Source: Chloroflexi bacterium RBG_16_72_14
Lineage (GTDB): Bacteria; Chloroflexota; Limnocylindria; Limnocylindrales; CSP1-4
Direction: 5' to 3'
Assembly: GCA_001797035.1 (NCBI GenBank)
Contig: MGOE01000026.1
Coordinates: forward strand, 22,959 to 28,052
Length of the DNA: 5,094 nt
Both the position numbers and the translations under genes were made by a program. Under the pieces are notes generated by a model that saw only the letters and a program-made list of their open reading frames with translations, did not search any database and was not told the DNA's origin. Shown here in pieces: positions 1 through 5,056 of the stretch; position 1 is the stretch's first letter; each line of letters starts with the position of its first letter.

Positions 1-9
1 GCCGGCCGG

Positions 10-390
10 TCAGCCCGGGCCGCGCTCGCGGGCGAGCTCCGCCAGCCGGGCGTCCGAGATCCCGAAGTGGTGGGCGATCTCGTGGTGGACCGTGTCGATG
101 ACCTTCGCCCGCATCGCGTCACGGGTCCGGAACCGGCTGGTCAGCGGCCCGCGGAAGATCGTGATCTTGGACGGGTACGCCGCATGGTCCGCGCCCCATG
201 CGGAGCGGGGGATGCCCTGGTACAGCCCGTACAGCCCCGGTGCCCCGACCGATCGCAGCTGGGCCTCGGTCGGCCAGTCCTCGATCACGATCGCCACGCT
301 GCTGAGGCGCTCGCGGAACGCCGCCGGCAGGCCCTCGATCGCCTCGATCACCCACGCCTCGAACGCCTGGTCGTCGAATGGCTCGCTCAT
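10..390 (-). CDS. Small zincin-like metallopeptidase family protein (PF06262/DUF1025-like)
   Basis: A 126-residue cytosolic protein, complete in the window. Near the C-terminus it carries H103-E104-I-A-H107-H-F-G110-I-S-D113, a full HExxHxxGxxD zinc site: H103 and H107 plus D113 as likely zinc ligands, and E104 as the catalytic base. The preceding 'ITIFRGPL' strand and the 'GLYGLYQGIP' segment match the layout I know from the small 'metallopeptidase family protein' group, in which the zinc helix closes a 110-140 residue fold. Substrates of that group are not established. No signal peptide or membrane segment is seen. I chose the ATG at 390 over an in-frame start at 471 because the extra 27 residues are Arg/Pro/Thr-rich, unlike the family, and would fill the intergenic region. 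No Shine-Dalgarno site precedes ATG 390, but a TANNNT box lies 7 nt upstream, so a leaderless mRNA is possible. The gene is divergent from the M15-like gene at 528. Confidence 0.88.
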   Translation of the reverse strand: MSEPFDDQAFEAWVIEAIEGLPAAFRERLSSVAIVIEDWPTEAQLRSVGAPGLYGLYQGIPRSAWGADHAAYPSKITIFRGPLTSRFRTRDAMRAKVIDTVHHEIAHHFGISDARLAELARERGPG

Positions 391-397
391 CGGATGG

Positions 398-403
398 AGC
401 GTA
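398..403 (-). promoter_or_regulatory. Possible -10 box for leaderless transcription of the zincin gene
   Basis: On the minus strand these bases read TACGCT, fitting TANNNT. Seven bases (397-391) separate the box from the ATG at 390, so the transcript would begin at or next to the start codon. This matches the known arrangement of leaderless genes in several high-GC phyla and would explain the missing Shine-Dalgarno site. No -35 element is obvious. The motif is short, so chance is a real alternative. Confidence 0.35.
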
Positions 404-436
404 ACCGGGCTGGCGGCTCGGCGCCCGGTCTCGGGC

Positions 437-465
437 AGGCGGCTTGGCGGGTGCGTCTGCCGCCT
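437..465. repeat. Inverted repeat in the divergent intergenic region
   Basis: AGGCGGC (437-443) and GCCGCCT (459-465) are perfect 7-bp complementary arms around a 15-nt centre. The right arm ends on the first T of the putative -35 element at 465-470. It lies between the divergent zincin and M15-like genes, so it could be an operator for either. GC-rich 7-bp arms also arise by chance in such DNA. Confidence 0.4.
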
Positions 466-493
466 TGTCACGCCCCCGGCAGGCTGTCAGGAT
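465..493 (+). promoter_or_regulatory. Candidate sigma-70-type promoter for the M15-like gene
   Basis: TTGTCA at 465-470 (5 of 6 to TTGACA) is followed by a 17-bp spacer and CAGGAT at 488-493. The latter keeps the A at position 2, A at position 5 and T at position 6 of TATAAT. Transcription would begin near 500, giving a leader of about 28 nt before ATG 528. The -35 and spacing are good and the -10 is weak. Confidence 0.4.
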
Positions 494-516
494 TCGCGCC
501 CATCCGCCGGGCCGTC

Positions 517-522
517 GAGGAG
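517..522 (+). promoter_or_regulatory. Ribosome binding site of the M15-like gene
   Basis: GAGGAG ends 5 nt before ATG 528 and decides the start. The upstream in-frame TTG at 444 has no such site and would place the putative promoter inside the gene. The GTG at 522 overlaps this GAGGAG and cannot use it. Confidence 0.75.
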
Positions 523-527
523 TGCGC

Positions 528-2321
528 ATGCGAGCACGGGTGGTCAGGGGAGGATCCGGGCCGGACCTGCCGCTTCGCCCTTTCGTGGACCCGCCCAGGA
601 CGGACGATCGCGCCGCGCCGGCGCGGGGTGCGGCGCCGGGTGCCGGCAACGACCACATCGCCCGCCTCCAGGCGTTCGCCGGCAACGCCGCCGTCAGCCG
701 CCTGCTCGCACAGCGCCAGGTGCCCCAACACGGCCCGACCCCTGCGACGACGCCAACGCCCGGCGCCCAGACCCCGGCGACGGCACCCGCCGCCGGTGGC
801 CCGACCGCGACCCCGATGGCCGGTGGCCCGACCGATGACAAGGCTCGCCTCGAGGCCATCCTCGCCCGGATCGAGAAGGACTTCGACCCGGCGATCAGGG
901 GTCACCGGCTCCTCAAGGAGCGGAACCAGCGGATCCGGTTTCTCGACTACATGCGCCCGTTCTTCGGCTCGGACGACGCCACGGTCGATCACTTCGCACG
1001 GATCACGCCGGCCGCGATCCCCGGGTCGACGACGCTGCTGCACGAGGCCGTGACCACCCGGCTGCTGTCCGTGGCCGGTGAGCTGGGCGGCCGGATGCCG
1101 ACGTCTGACGGGAACGGATGGGCCTTCCGGGCCGGGTTCGATACCGGATCGCAAGACGTCTACGACCTGCATCGGATAGGCATGGCCATCGACTACAACG
1201 CGGCCGAGATGCCGCACCTGGGCAAACGGCGCAAGAAGGTCGATCCCCGACAGCTCGACCTGATCTCGATCGTCACCGGGCGCGCGGCCACGATGAACCT
1301 GGGCGTCAGCGAGGCGAAGCTCGCAACGCTCCTCAAGGAGATGGGAGAGGCATCGATCTCGTCCGATCCCGCGGCGCGCCAGAACCTGGAGAAGCCGGAG
1401 GCCGTCGCCCTGCTGGCAACGGTGCGAGCAGAGGCCGAGGCCCTCGAGCGGGCGTCAGCGACGTTCCAGGCCAGCCTCGGCGACAAGGGCGCTGAACTGG
1501 TCAAGCTCCAGAAGGACTACTTCGCAGCCTCCGATCCGAAGGTCCGCGCCGAGCTGTTCGCCAAGGTGCCAGGTCTCGTCGCGACCTGGAAGACGCAGGT
1601 CGATGCCGCGGTCGACAAGATGGACGCGGACATCGCCGCCGTGGGCGCGAAGGTCGATGAGCTGCCGACGGGAGCAGCGCTGACCAAGGCCGACAAGGTC
1701 ACCGAGCGGACGCGGACCGCCGTCACCAGGCTGCTCCAGCGGCTGAAGCGCCCCAGGGCGCGCCTGGACCTCGCGGCCGCACGGAAGGTCATCGCCCCGG
1801 CCCGCACGTCACTGGGCGAGCCGGAATGGGCGCTCGTGACCGCGGCACCGGCCGGCGGGCCCACCGGGTCGGGCGGAGGGACGACGGGTCCGACCAGGGC
1901 GTCCACGGGGGGTGCGCCGGACGCGGCTCCGGCCGCCGCGCCGGCGGCCGATGCCAGGACACAGGTGGTGACGGAGCTCGAGCGGCTCGCCGGACGCCTG
2001 GGCGACCGGCAGACGGCGCTGCGCAAGAAGGCGTGGCGCGACCGGGTCGTTGCCGTGCGGGACGGGCTGGCGTCCGACCCCTCGTTCGTCCTCGGCGAGG
2101 AGGACGCCAAGAAGGGGCGGCCGAAGGTCGAGGTCGGGCTGCCGCCGCTGGCGCAGCTCGTGGATCGCGGGTTCTACGCCACCCGCGGCACCTCGAAGCG
2201 CACGGCGTCGTTCGGAGTCGACTTCGTCGAGGCGATGGTCCGGCACGGCTTTCACCCGGGCTCGCGCTTTGCGAACCCGGACTCCATGCACTTCGAGCTC
2301 CCTTGGCCCGGCGGCCGCTGA
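528..2321 (+). CDS. Large M15-like (M15C) metallopeptidase with eCIS-cargo-like N-terminal motif and split catalytic domain
   Basis: A 597-residue protein, probably a peptidoglycan peptidase. Order of parts: a short basic N-terminus without signal peptide; 'LQAFAGNAAVSRLLAQRQ' at 47-64, a motif shared by many DUF4157 and other eCIS-associated proteins; a Thr/Pro/Ala linker (65-102); a helical segment (105-190); the first M15 half 'FRAG...DLHRIGMAID' with H215 and D222; a long Ala/Lys/Glu-rich helical insertion (about 225-437); a Gly/Thr/Pro/Ala linker (438-477); a helical stretch (478-555); and the second M15 half ending 'NPDSMHFELP' with D585 and H588. The spacings H-x6-D and D-x2-H equal those of the T5 endolysin (H66/D73 zinc, D130 catalytic, H133 zinc), which has 67 residues between its two His; here there are 373. 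Cargo delivery by a contractile system is inference, as no eCIS structural gene is in the window. Low-complexity linkers could also mean a phage-like or toxin-like protein. Confidence 0.8.
   Translation: MRARVVRGGSGPDLPLRPFVDPPRTDDRAAPARGAAPGAGNDHIARLQAFAGNAAVSRLLAQRQVPQHGPTPATTPTPGAQTPATAPAAGGPTATPMAGGPTDDKARLEAILARIEKDFDPAIRGHRLLKERNQRIRFLDYMRPFFGSDDATVDHFARITPAAIPGSTTLLHEAVTTRLLSVAGELGGRMPTSDGNGWAFRAGFDTGSQDVYDLHRIGMAIDYNAAEMPHLGKRRKKVDPRQLDLISIVTGRAATMNLGVSEAKLATLLKEMGEASISSDPAARQNLEKPEAVALLATVRAEAEALERASATFQASLGDKGAELVKLQKDYFAASDPKVRAELFAKVPGLVATWKTQVDAAVDKMDADIAAVGAKVDELPTGAALTKADKVTERTRTAVTRLLQRLKRPRARLDLAAARKVIAPARTSLGEPEWALVTAAPAGGPTGSGGGTTGPTRASTGGAPDAAPAAAPAADARTQVVTELERLAGRLGDRQTALRKKAWRDRVVAVRDGLASDPSFVLGEEDAKKGRPKVEVGLPPLAQLVDRGFYATRGTSKRTASFGVDFVEAMVRHGFHPGSRFANPDSMHFELPWPGGR
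792..834 (+). repeat. 16-bp direct repeat in the linker of the M15-like gene
   Basis: GCCGGTGGCCCGACCG occurs at 792-807 and again at 819-834, offset 27 bp (nine codons). It encodes the AGGPT units at residues 89-93 and 98-102. This is a small in-frame tandem duplication in the Pro/Thr/Ala linker, consistent with a flexible spacer that tolerates length change. Confidence 0.8.
1839..1958 (+). other. Gly/Thr/Pro/Ala-rich interdomain linker in the M15-like protein
   Basis: Residues 438-477 are almost only Gly, Ala, Pro, Thr and Ser, with a few Asp and Arg, and include 'GGPTGSGGGTTGP'. It is the second low-complexity linker of the protein. It lies inside the insertion that separates the two halves of the M15 active site, so the catalytic halves must come together across a flexible tether. 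Confidence 0.8.
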
Positions 2322-2495
2322 GCGCGCCGCGATCCCCGGTCCGCGCCGCAGGCCGGTCGAGTCGGTCCGGCTGTCGCCTCCTGGGACATCGTCGACGCCG
2401 CAGGGCCGAATCGGCGCATCCGCAGGGGCCCTCCGGAGGATACGAATCTCGAAGATTGAAGGCAGGCGAGCCTCCACGACTCAGTAGGGTCGGAA

Positions 2496-2528
2496 GGCGT
2501 CCCCCTGGGAGGCGTCCCCATGGACGCC
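2496..2528 (+). promoter_or_regulatory. Tandem GGCGTCCCC repeat and hairpin abutting the sigma factor ribosome binding site
   Basis: GGCGTCCCC occurs at 2496-2504 and 2511-2519 (15-bp period). The second copy forms a perfect 7-bp stem, GGCGTCC (2511-2517) with GGACGCC (2522-2528), around a CCAT loop. The first copy could pair with the same right arm, giving two mutually exclusive hairpins. The stem ends on the base before AGGAGG (2529-2534), so it could affect ribosome access, or act as DNA operator half-sites. The structure is seen directly; its function is inferred. Confidence 0.5.
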
Positions 2529-2534
2529 AGGAGG
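2529..2534 (+). promoter_or_regulatory. Ribosome binding site that sets a TTG start for the sigma factor
   Basis: AGGAGG, a perfect Shine-Dalgarno core, lies 8 nt before TTG 2543. The nearby ATG at 2520 is in another frame. The start therefore rests on this site and on the family's usual N-terminus, which begins a few residues before the 'GDREAF' motif. Confidence 0.8.
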
Positions 2535-2542
2535 ACGATCGG

Positions 2543-3097
2543 TTGGATCGCGATCTCGTGGAGCAGGCACGGCACGGGGATCGGGAGGCGTTCGCCATCC
2601 TGGCCCGCACGCATGGTGACCGGCTCATGGCGATCGCCCAGCGGATCCTGCGGGATGTCGGACGGGCCGAGGATGCCGTGCAGCAGGCGCTCGTGATCGC
2701 CTGGCGTGAGCTGCCCGGTCTCCGCGATCCGGACCGGTTCGACGCCTGGCTCCAGCGCCTTCTCGTGAACGCCAGCTACGCCGAGGCGCGCCGGTCGCGA
2801 GCCTGGAATGCGAACGTCCGCCTCCTCCCGGTCGACGGGCCGGCGGGGCCAGACGAGGGCCAGTCGCTCGACAACCGGGATCGACTCGAACGCGGCTTCC
2901 GCCGCCTGCCTCCAGACCAGCGGGCGATCCTCGTGTTCACCCACTACCTGGGCCTGTCACCGACCGAGATCGCCGAACGACTCGGGATCCCGGTCGGGAC
3001 CGCCAACTCACGGCTCCATTACGCCCACCGGGCGATGCGCGCGGCCATCGAGGCCGATGAGCGCCCCGTCGCGGCGGTCGGAGGGCGATCGCGATGA
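2543..3097 (+). CDS. ECF-family RNA polymerase sigma factor
   Basis: A 184-residue group IV (ECF) sigma factor that would direct RNA polymerase to a dedicated promoter set. Region 2 covers about residues 5-85: 'GDREAFAILARTHGDRL' (2.1), then 'AEDAVQQALVIAWREL' at 42-57, the usual core-binding and -10 recognition helix pattern, followed by 'FDAWLQRLLVNAS'. A 25-residue linker leads to region 4 (about 113-170): 'FRRLPPDQRAILVFTHYLGL', then the helix-turn-helix 'SPTEIAERLGIPVGTANSRL' at 139-158, which contacts the -35. 'VGTANSRL' replaces the commoner 'VGTVKSRL'. Length is typical, with no C-terminal extension. The start is TTG 2543 with AGGAGG 8 nt upstream. Its stop overlaps the next start as ATGA (3094-3097), so the two are translationally coupled, as sigma/anti-sigma pairs usually are. 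The exact ECF subgroup cannot be assigned by eye. Confidence 0.95.
   Translation: MDRDLVEQARHGDREAFAILARTHGDRLMAIAQRILRDVGRAEDAVQQALVIAWRELPGLRDPDRFDAWLQRLLVNASYAEARRSRAWNANVRLLPVDGPAGPDEGQSLDNRDRLERGFRRLPPDQRAILVFTHYLGLSPTEIAERLGIPVGTANSRLHYAHRAMRAAIEADERPVAAVGGRSR
3080..3085 (+). promoter_or_regulatory. Ribosome binding site of the Kelch membrane protein, inside the sigma factor gene
   Basis: GGAGGG lies 8 nt before ATG 3094, within the last codons of the sigma factor. With the ATGA stop/start overlap it supports coupled translation at a near-fixed ratio. Confidence 0.7.
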
Positions 3098-4545
3098 CCG
3101 ACCAGCGGGAGCTCGATCGCCTGCTCGTCTCCTTCTTCGCGAACGGCACAAACGAGCTGAACGACCGGGTGCTCGACGCCGCTCTCGACCAGATCGACCA
3201 CATCGCGCAGCGCCGCGGATTGCTCCTGCCGCGGAAGTTCCAGACCATGCCCATGGTCGCCCGCCTCGCCACGGCCGCCGCCATCGGCGTGCTCGCGGTC
3301 GGTGGCGCGCTCCTCGTCTACCAGCGCGGCCAGCCCTCCGTGGGCGTGGTGGGCCCGACACCCACGGCAAGCCCCCAGGCCAGCACGAGCGCGCCGGCAC
3401 CGACGCCATCGAGGGCGCCCGTGTCGGGGCAGGGGCCCACGGCAACGCCCGACATTCCCAGCCTGGCGGGCGCGATGGGCGTGGGCCGGCAGATCCACAC
3501 AGCAACGGTGCTCGCCGACGGCAGGGTGCTCATTGCCGGTGGCTACGACAACAAGGATGCCGCGCTCGCGTCGGCCGTTCTCTATGACCCGGGGACGGAC
3601 ACCTTCAGCGACACCGGCTCGCTGGCGAATGCCCGCGGGTTGCACACCGCGACACTTCTCAACGACGGTCGGGTCCTGATCGCCGGGGGCGGCCCTGCAA
3701 GCTGGTTGCCGTTGCCAGGCAACGGCACGTACCTGTCCTCGGCCGAGCTGTATGACCCGGCGACTGGCACGTTCAGCCCGACAGGAACGATGACGACCGC
3801 TCGCGAGAGTCACACCGCGACGCTGCTGGCCGACGGTCGGGTCCTGATTGCCGGCGGCACCGACCTCGGCAGCCACACGATCAGCTCGGCCGAGCTGTAC
3901 GACCCGATGACCGGCACGTTCAGCCCGACCGGATCGATGGTGACGGCTCGCGCCTTCCACACCGCCACCCTGCTCCGCGACGCGCGCGTGCTGGTCGCAG
4001 CGGGCGACCCAGCGAGCTGGTTTGCCGGCAGTCCGATGCTCGCCTCGGCCGAGGTCTACGACCCGGAGACCGGCACCTTCACCGCCACCGCCGCGATGAC
4101 CGGCGCGCGCGAATCCCATACGGCGACCCTGCTCCCGGACGGTCGTGTCGTGTTCACAGGCGGCAGCGATTCGTCGCGGGACCTGGAGACGGCGGAACTC
4201 TACGACCCGGCGACAGGCGCGTTCAGTGCGACCGACGCCATGGCGTACGGGCGCCTCTACCACACCGCCACGCTCCTGCGCGACGGTCGTGTCCTCGTCG
4301 CAGCCGGCGGAGGGGATTACGCCAACCGCCAGTTCCTCGCCTCGGCCGAGCTCTACGACCCGCAGGCCCGCACGTTCAGCCTGACGGGTTCCCTGATCGA
4401 GTCACGCACGTACCACGAGGCCAGCCTGCTTGCCGACGGCCGCGTCCTGGTGACCGGGGGGTATGGACAGGCGGCTCCGCTGGCATCGGCCGAGATCTTC
4501 GACCCGGCGACCGGCACCTTCAGCCCGGCCGGCGCTGGCGGCTGA
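3094..4545 (+). CDS. Putative transmembrane anti-sigma factor with extracytoplasmic seven-Kelch-repeat propeller
   Basis: A 483-residue single-pass membrane protein. Residues 1-50 are charged and helical ('ELDRLLVSFFANG', 'LNDRVLDAALDQIDHIAQRR') and probably cytoplasmic. Basic residues (R40, R41, R47, K48, R57) precede one hydrophobic helix at 54-76, giving N-in topology. A Pro/Thr/Ser/Ala linker (77-123) leads to seven Kelch repeats (125-483). Each has the pattern R-x2-HTATLL-x-DGRVLIAGG, then SAELYDPxTGTFSPTGSM, with the first His at 135, 184, 240, 289, 342, 390 and 441. Seven blades make a closed propeller, a binding scaffold outside the membrane. There is no cysteine at all, so neither a zinc anti-sigma HxxxCxxC motif nor the Tyr-Cys cofactor of galactose oxidase is present. 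The anti-sigma role is inferred from the ATGA overlap with the sigma factor, the topology, and the resemblance of the N-terminus to short 'DRLL...RVLDAAL' segments seen beside ECF genes. It could instead be an unrelated surface-binding protein. Confidence 0.82.
   Translation: MTDQRELDRLLVSFFANGTNELNDRVLDAALDQIDHIAQRRGLLLPRKFQTMPMVARLATAAAIGVLAVGGALLVYQRGQPSVGVVGPTPTASPQASTSAPAPTPSRAPVSGQGPTATPDIPSLAGAMGVGRQIHTATVLADGRVLIAGGYDNKDAALASAVLYDPGTDTFSDTGSLANARGLHTATLLNDGRVLIAGGGPASWLPLPGNGTYLSSAELYDPATGTFSPTGTMTTARESHTATLLADGRVLIAGGTDLGSHTISSAELYDPMTGTFSPTGSMVTARAFHTATLLRDARVLVAAGDPASWFAGSPMLASAEVYDPETGTFTATAAMTGARESHTATLLPDGRVVFTGGSDSSRDLETAELYDPATGAFSATDAMAYGRLYHTATLLRDGRVLVAAGGGDYANRQFLASAELYDPQARTFSLTGSLIESRTYHEASLLADGRVLVTGGYGQAAPLASAEIFDPATGTFSPAGAGG
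3253..3321 (+). other. Transmembrane helix of the Kelch membrane protein
   Basis: Residues 54-76 start 'MVARLATAAAIGVLAVGG' and form the only long hydrophobic run, about 23 residues. The upstream flank is basic and the downstream side opens into a low-complexity Pro/Thr/Ser linker. It is internal, with a 50-residue polar N-terminus ahead of it, so it is a signal anchor rather than a cleaved signal peptide. Confidence 0.85.
3466..4542 (+). repeat. Seven tandem Kelch repeats (beta-propeller)
   Basis: Seven units of 48-56 residues. Distances between successive HTAT-type motifs are 49, 56, 49, 53, 48 and 51 residues. Each unit has the Kelch signature of a GG-type pair after 'DGRVLIA' and a conserved 'YDP...TF' strand. 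DNA identity between blades is visible: GGCACGTTCAGCCCGAC recurs in blades 2 and 3, and TCGGCCGAGCT in blades 2, 3 and 6. The last unit has HEAS in place of HTAT. Confidence 0.92.
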
Positions 4546-4582
4546 GCGGGAGGGCCATGCCCAACGTCCGTGGCAGGTCAAG

Positions 4583-4600
4583 GGCGGCCCGCCGGCCGCC
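4583..4600 (+). other. GC-rich hairpin between the Kelch gene and the secreted-protein gene
   Basis: GGCGGC (4583-4588) and GCCGCC (4595-4600) form a perfect 6-bp stem with a 6-nt loop in the 79-nt gap. No T-tract follows, so it is not a standard intrinsic terminator. It may be an attenuating or mRNA-stabilising structure, or chance in GC-rich DNA. It leaves open whether the downstream gene shares the sigma operon's transcript. Confidence 0.35.
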
Positions 4601-4610
4601 ACGACAAGGG

Positions 4611-4616
4611 AAGGGA
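4611..4616 (+). promoter_or_regulatory. Ribosome binding site of the secreted protein gene
   Basis: AAGGGA, within the purine run GGGAAGGGA (4608-4616), lies 8 nt before ATG 4625. It supports this start over an in-frame start at 4463, which lies inside the Kelch gene and would bury the signal peptide. Confidence 0.7.
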
Positions 4617-4624
4617 TCGACACC

Positions 4625-5053
4625 ATGCACGGGATCAAGCGCCTGTTCCTCGTCGCGGCCACCGTTGCCGCGCTGACCCTGGCTCTCGCGCCGGCGGCCG
4701 CCGCCTCGAGCAAGAGCTTCTACCTGGACAAGACCTGCGCCGAAGACGCGTCCGAGCCCCTGGGCTTCGTCTGCACCGTCACGCACTCCAGCTTCAAGTG
4801 GATCCCGCCCGGCACGGACATCCACTACGCCGCCATTCCGCCTCTCGATCCCTTGGTGGTGCAGGCCGCCACGATCAGGATCAAGAACGGCAGCACCACC
4901 GGCGCCTGCGTGTGGAGCAGCGACGTCGACGCCGTGTGCACCTTCGACCGCGGGACCGGACGGCTGACCGAGTTCCACCTGGTCGTCGTCGTCACCGCGA
5001 GCGAGGACTTGTCCATCTGGTACTGGAACGGCGACTACTCGTTCGGCGGCTGA
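4625..5053 (+). CDS. Sec-secreted four-cysteine protein of unknown function
   Basis: A 142-residue protein with a textbook signal peptide: basic n-region (K5, R6), hydrophobic core 'LFLVAATVAALTLALAP', and an AAA|S cleavage site likely after A27. The mature part is about 115 residues, rich in beta-strand-like segments and aromatics. Four cysteines at 38, 50, 95 and 105 suggest two disulfides, pairing by neighbourhood as 38-50 and 95-105. Features to search with are 'CTVTHSSFKWIPPGTDIHY', 'CTFDRGTGRLTEFH' and the C-terminal 'WYWNGDYSF'. I recall similar small secreted proteins with a 'GTGxLxGFH' segment and a terminal 'W-(D/N)-G-x-Y' in actinobacteria and Chloroflexota, with no known function. 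The pattern faintly recalls the allene-oxide-cyclase/dirigent barrel, but I cannot assign it. It follows the Kelch membrane gene by 79 nt on the same strand, so it may be in the same operon or under the sigma factor's control. Confidence 0.85.
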   Translation: MHGIKRLFLVAATVAALTLALAPAAAASSKSFYLDKTCAEDASEPLGFVCTVTHSSFKWIPPGTDIHYAAIPPLDPLVVQAATIRIKNGSTTGACVWSSDVDAVCTFDRGTGRLTEFHLVVVVTASEDLSIWYWNGDYSFGG

Positions 5054-5056
5054 TCG

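Larger units (their letters stand above)
2322..2542. other. 221-bp intergenic region before the sigma factor gene
   Basis: No credible gene lies here. Early on there is a weak GCCGG/CCGGC hairpin (2352-2371) without a T-tract, so no convincing terminator for the M15-like gene. Near 2440-2490 the DNA is less GC-rich, as a promoter would be: TTGAAG at 2456-2461 and TAGGGT at 2485-2490 are possible promoter elements, but they sit 23 bp apart. The last 50 bp hold a tandem GGCGTCCCC repeat and a hairpin, listed separately. Confidence 0.6.

Noticed and set aside
444..527. Extended TTG start for the M15-like gene
   Set aside because: No Shine-Dalgarno site, and it overlaps the candidate promoter. 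GAGGAG before ATG 528 is a better start.
67..1053. Plus-strand open frame of 328 codons
   Set aside because: It runs antisense to the zincin gene and then through the M15-like gene in another frame. It is dominated by Arg/Pro/Ala and has no motif.
2352..2371. GCCGG/CCGGC hairpin as terminator of the M15-like gene
   Set aside because: The stem is only 5 bp, with a 10-nt loop and no T-tract; expected by chance in this composition.
1826..2542. Long upstream extension of the sigma factor frame (open from 1826)
   Set aside because: It overlaps the M15-like gene for about 500 bp, is Arg/Gly/Ala-rich low-complexity sequence, and a perfect AGGAGG marks the TTG at 2543.
1789..2628. Minus-strand open frame of 279 codons over the end of the M15-like gene and the intergenic region
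   Set aside because: Arg/Pro/Ser-rich shadow frame with no motif. It covers the regulatory region and the start of the sigma factor gene.
3019..4263. Open frame of 414 codons on the minus strand opposite the Kelch gene
   Set aside because: It mirrors the Kelch repeats in a His/Arg/Gly-rich composition typical of antisense frames in GC-rich DNA. No domain is recognisable and the plus-strand repeats are unmistakable.
3466..4542. Galactose-oxidase-type enzyme activity for the Kelch domain
   Set aside because: The Tyr-Cys cofactor needs a cysteine and this protein has none. A binding propeller fits better.
4463..4624. Extended N-terminus of the secreted protein
   Set aside because: It would overlap the Kelch gene by 83 bp and bury a clear signal peptide that starts at ATG 4625.
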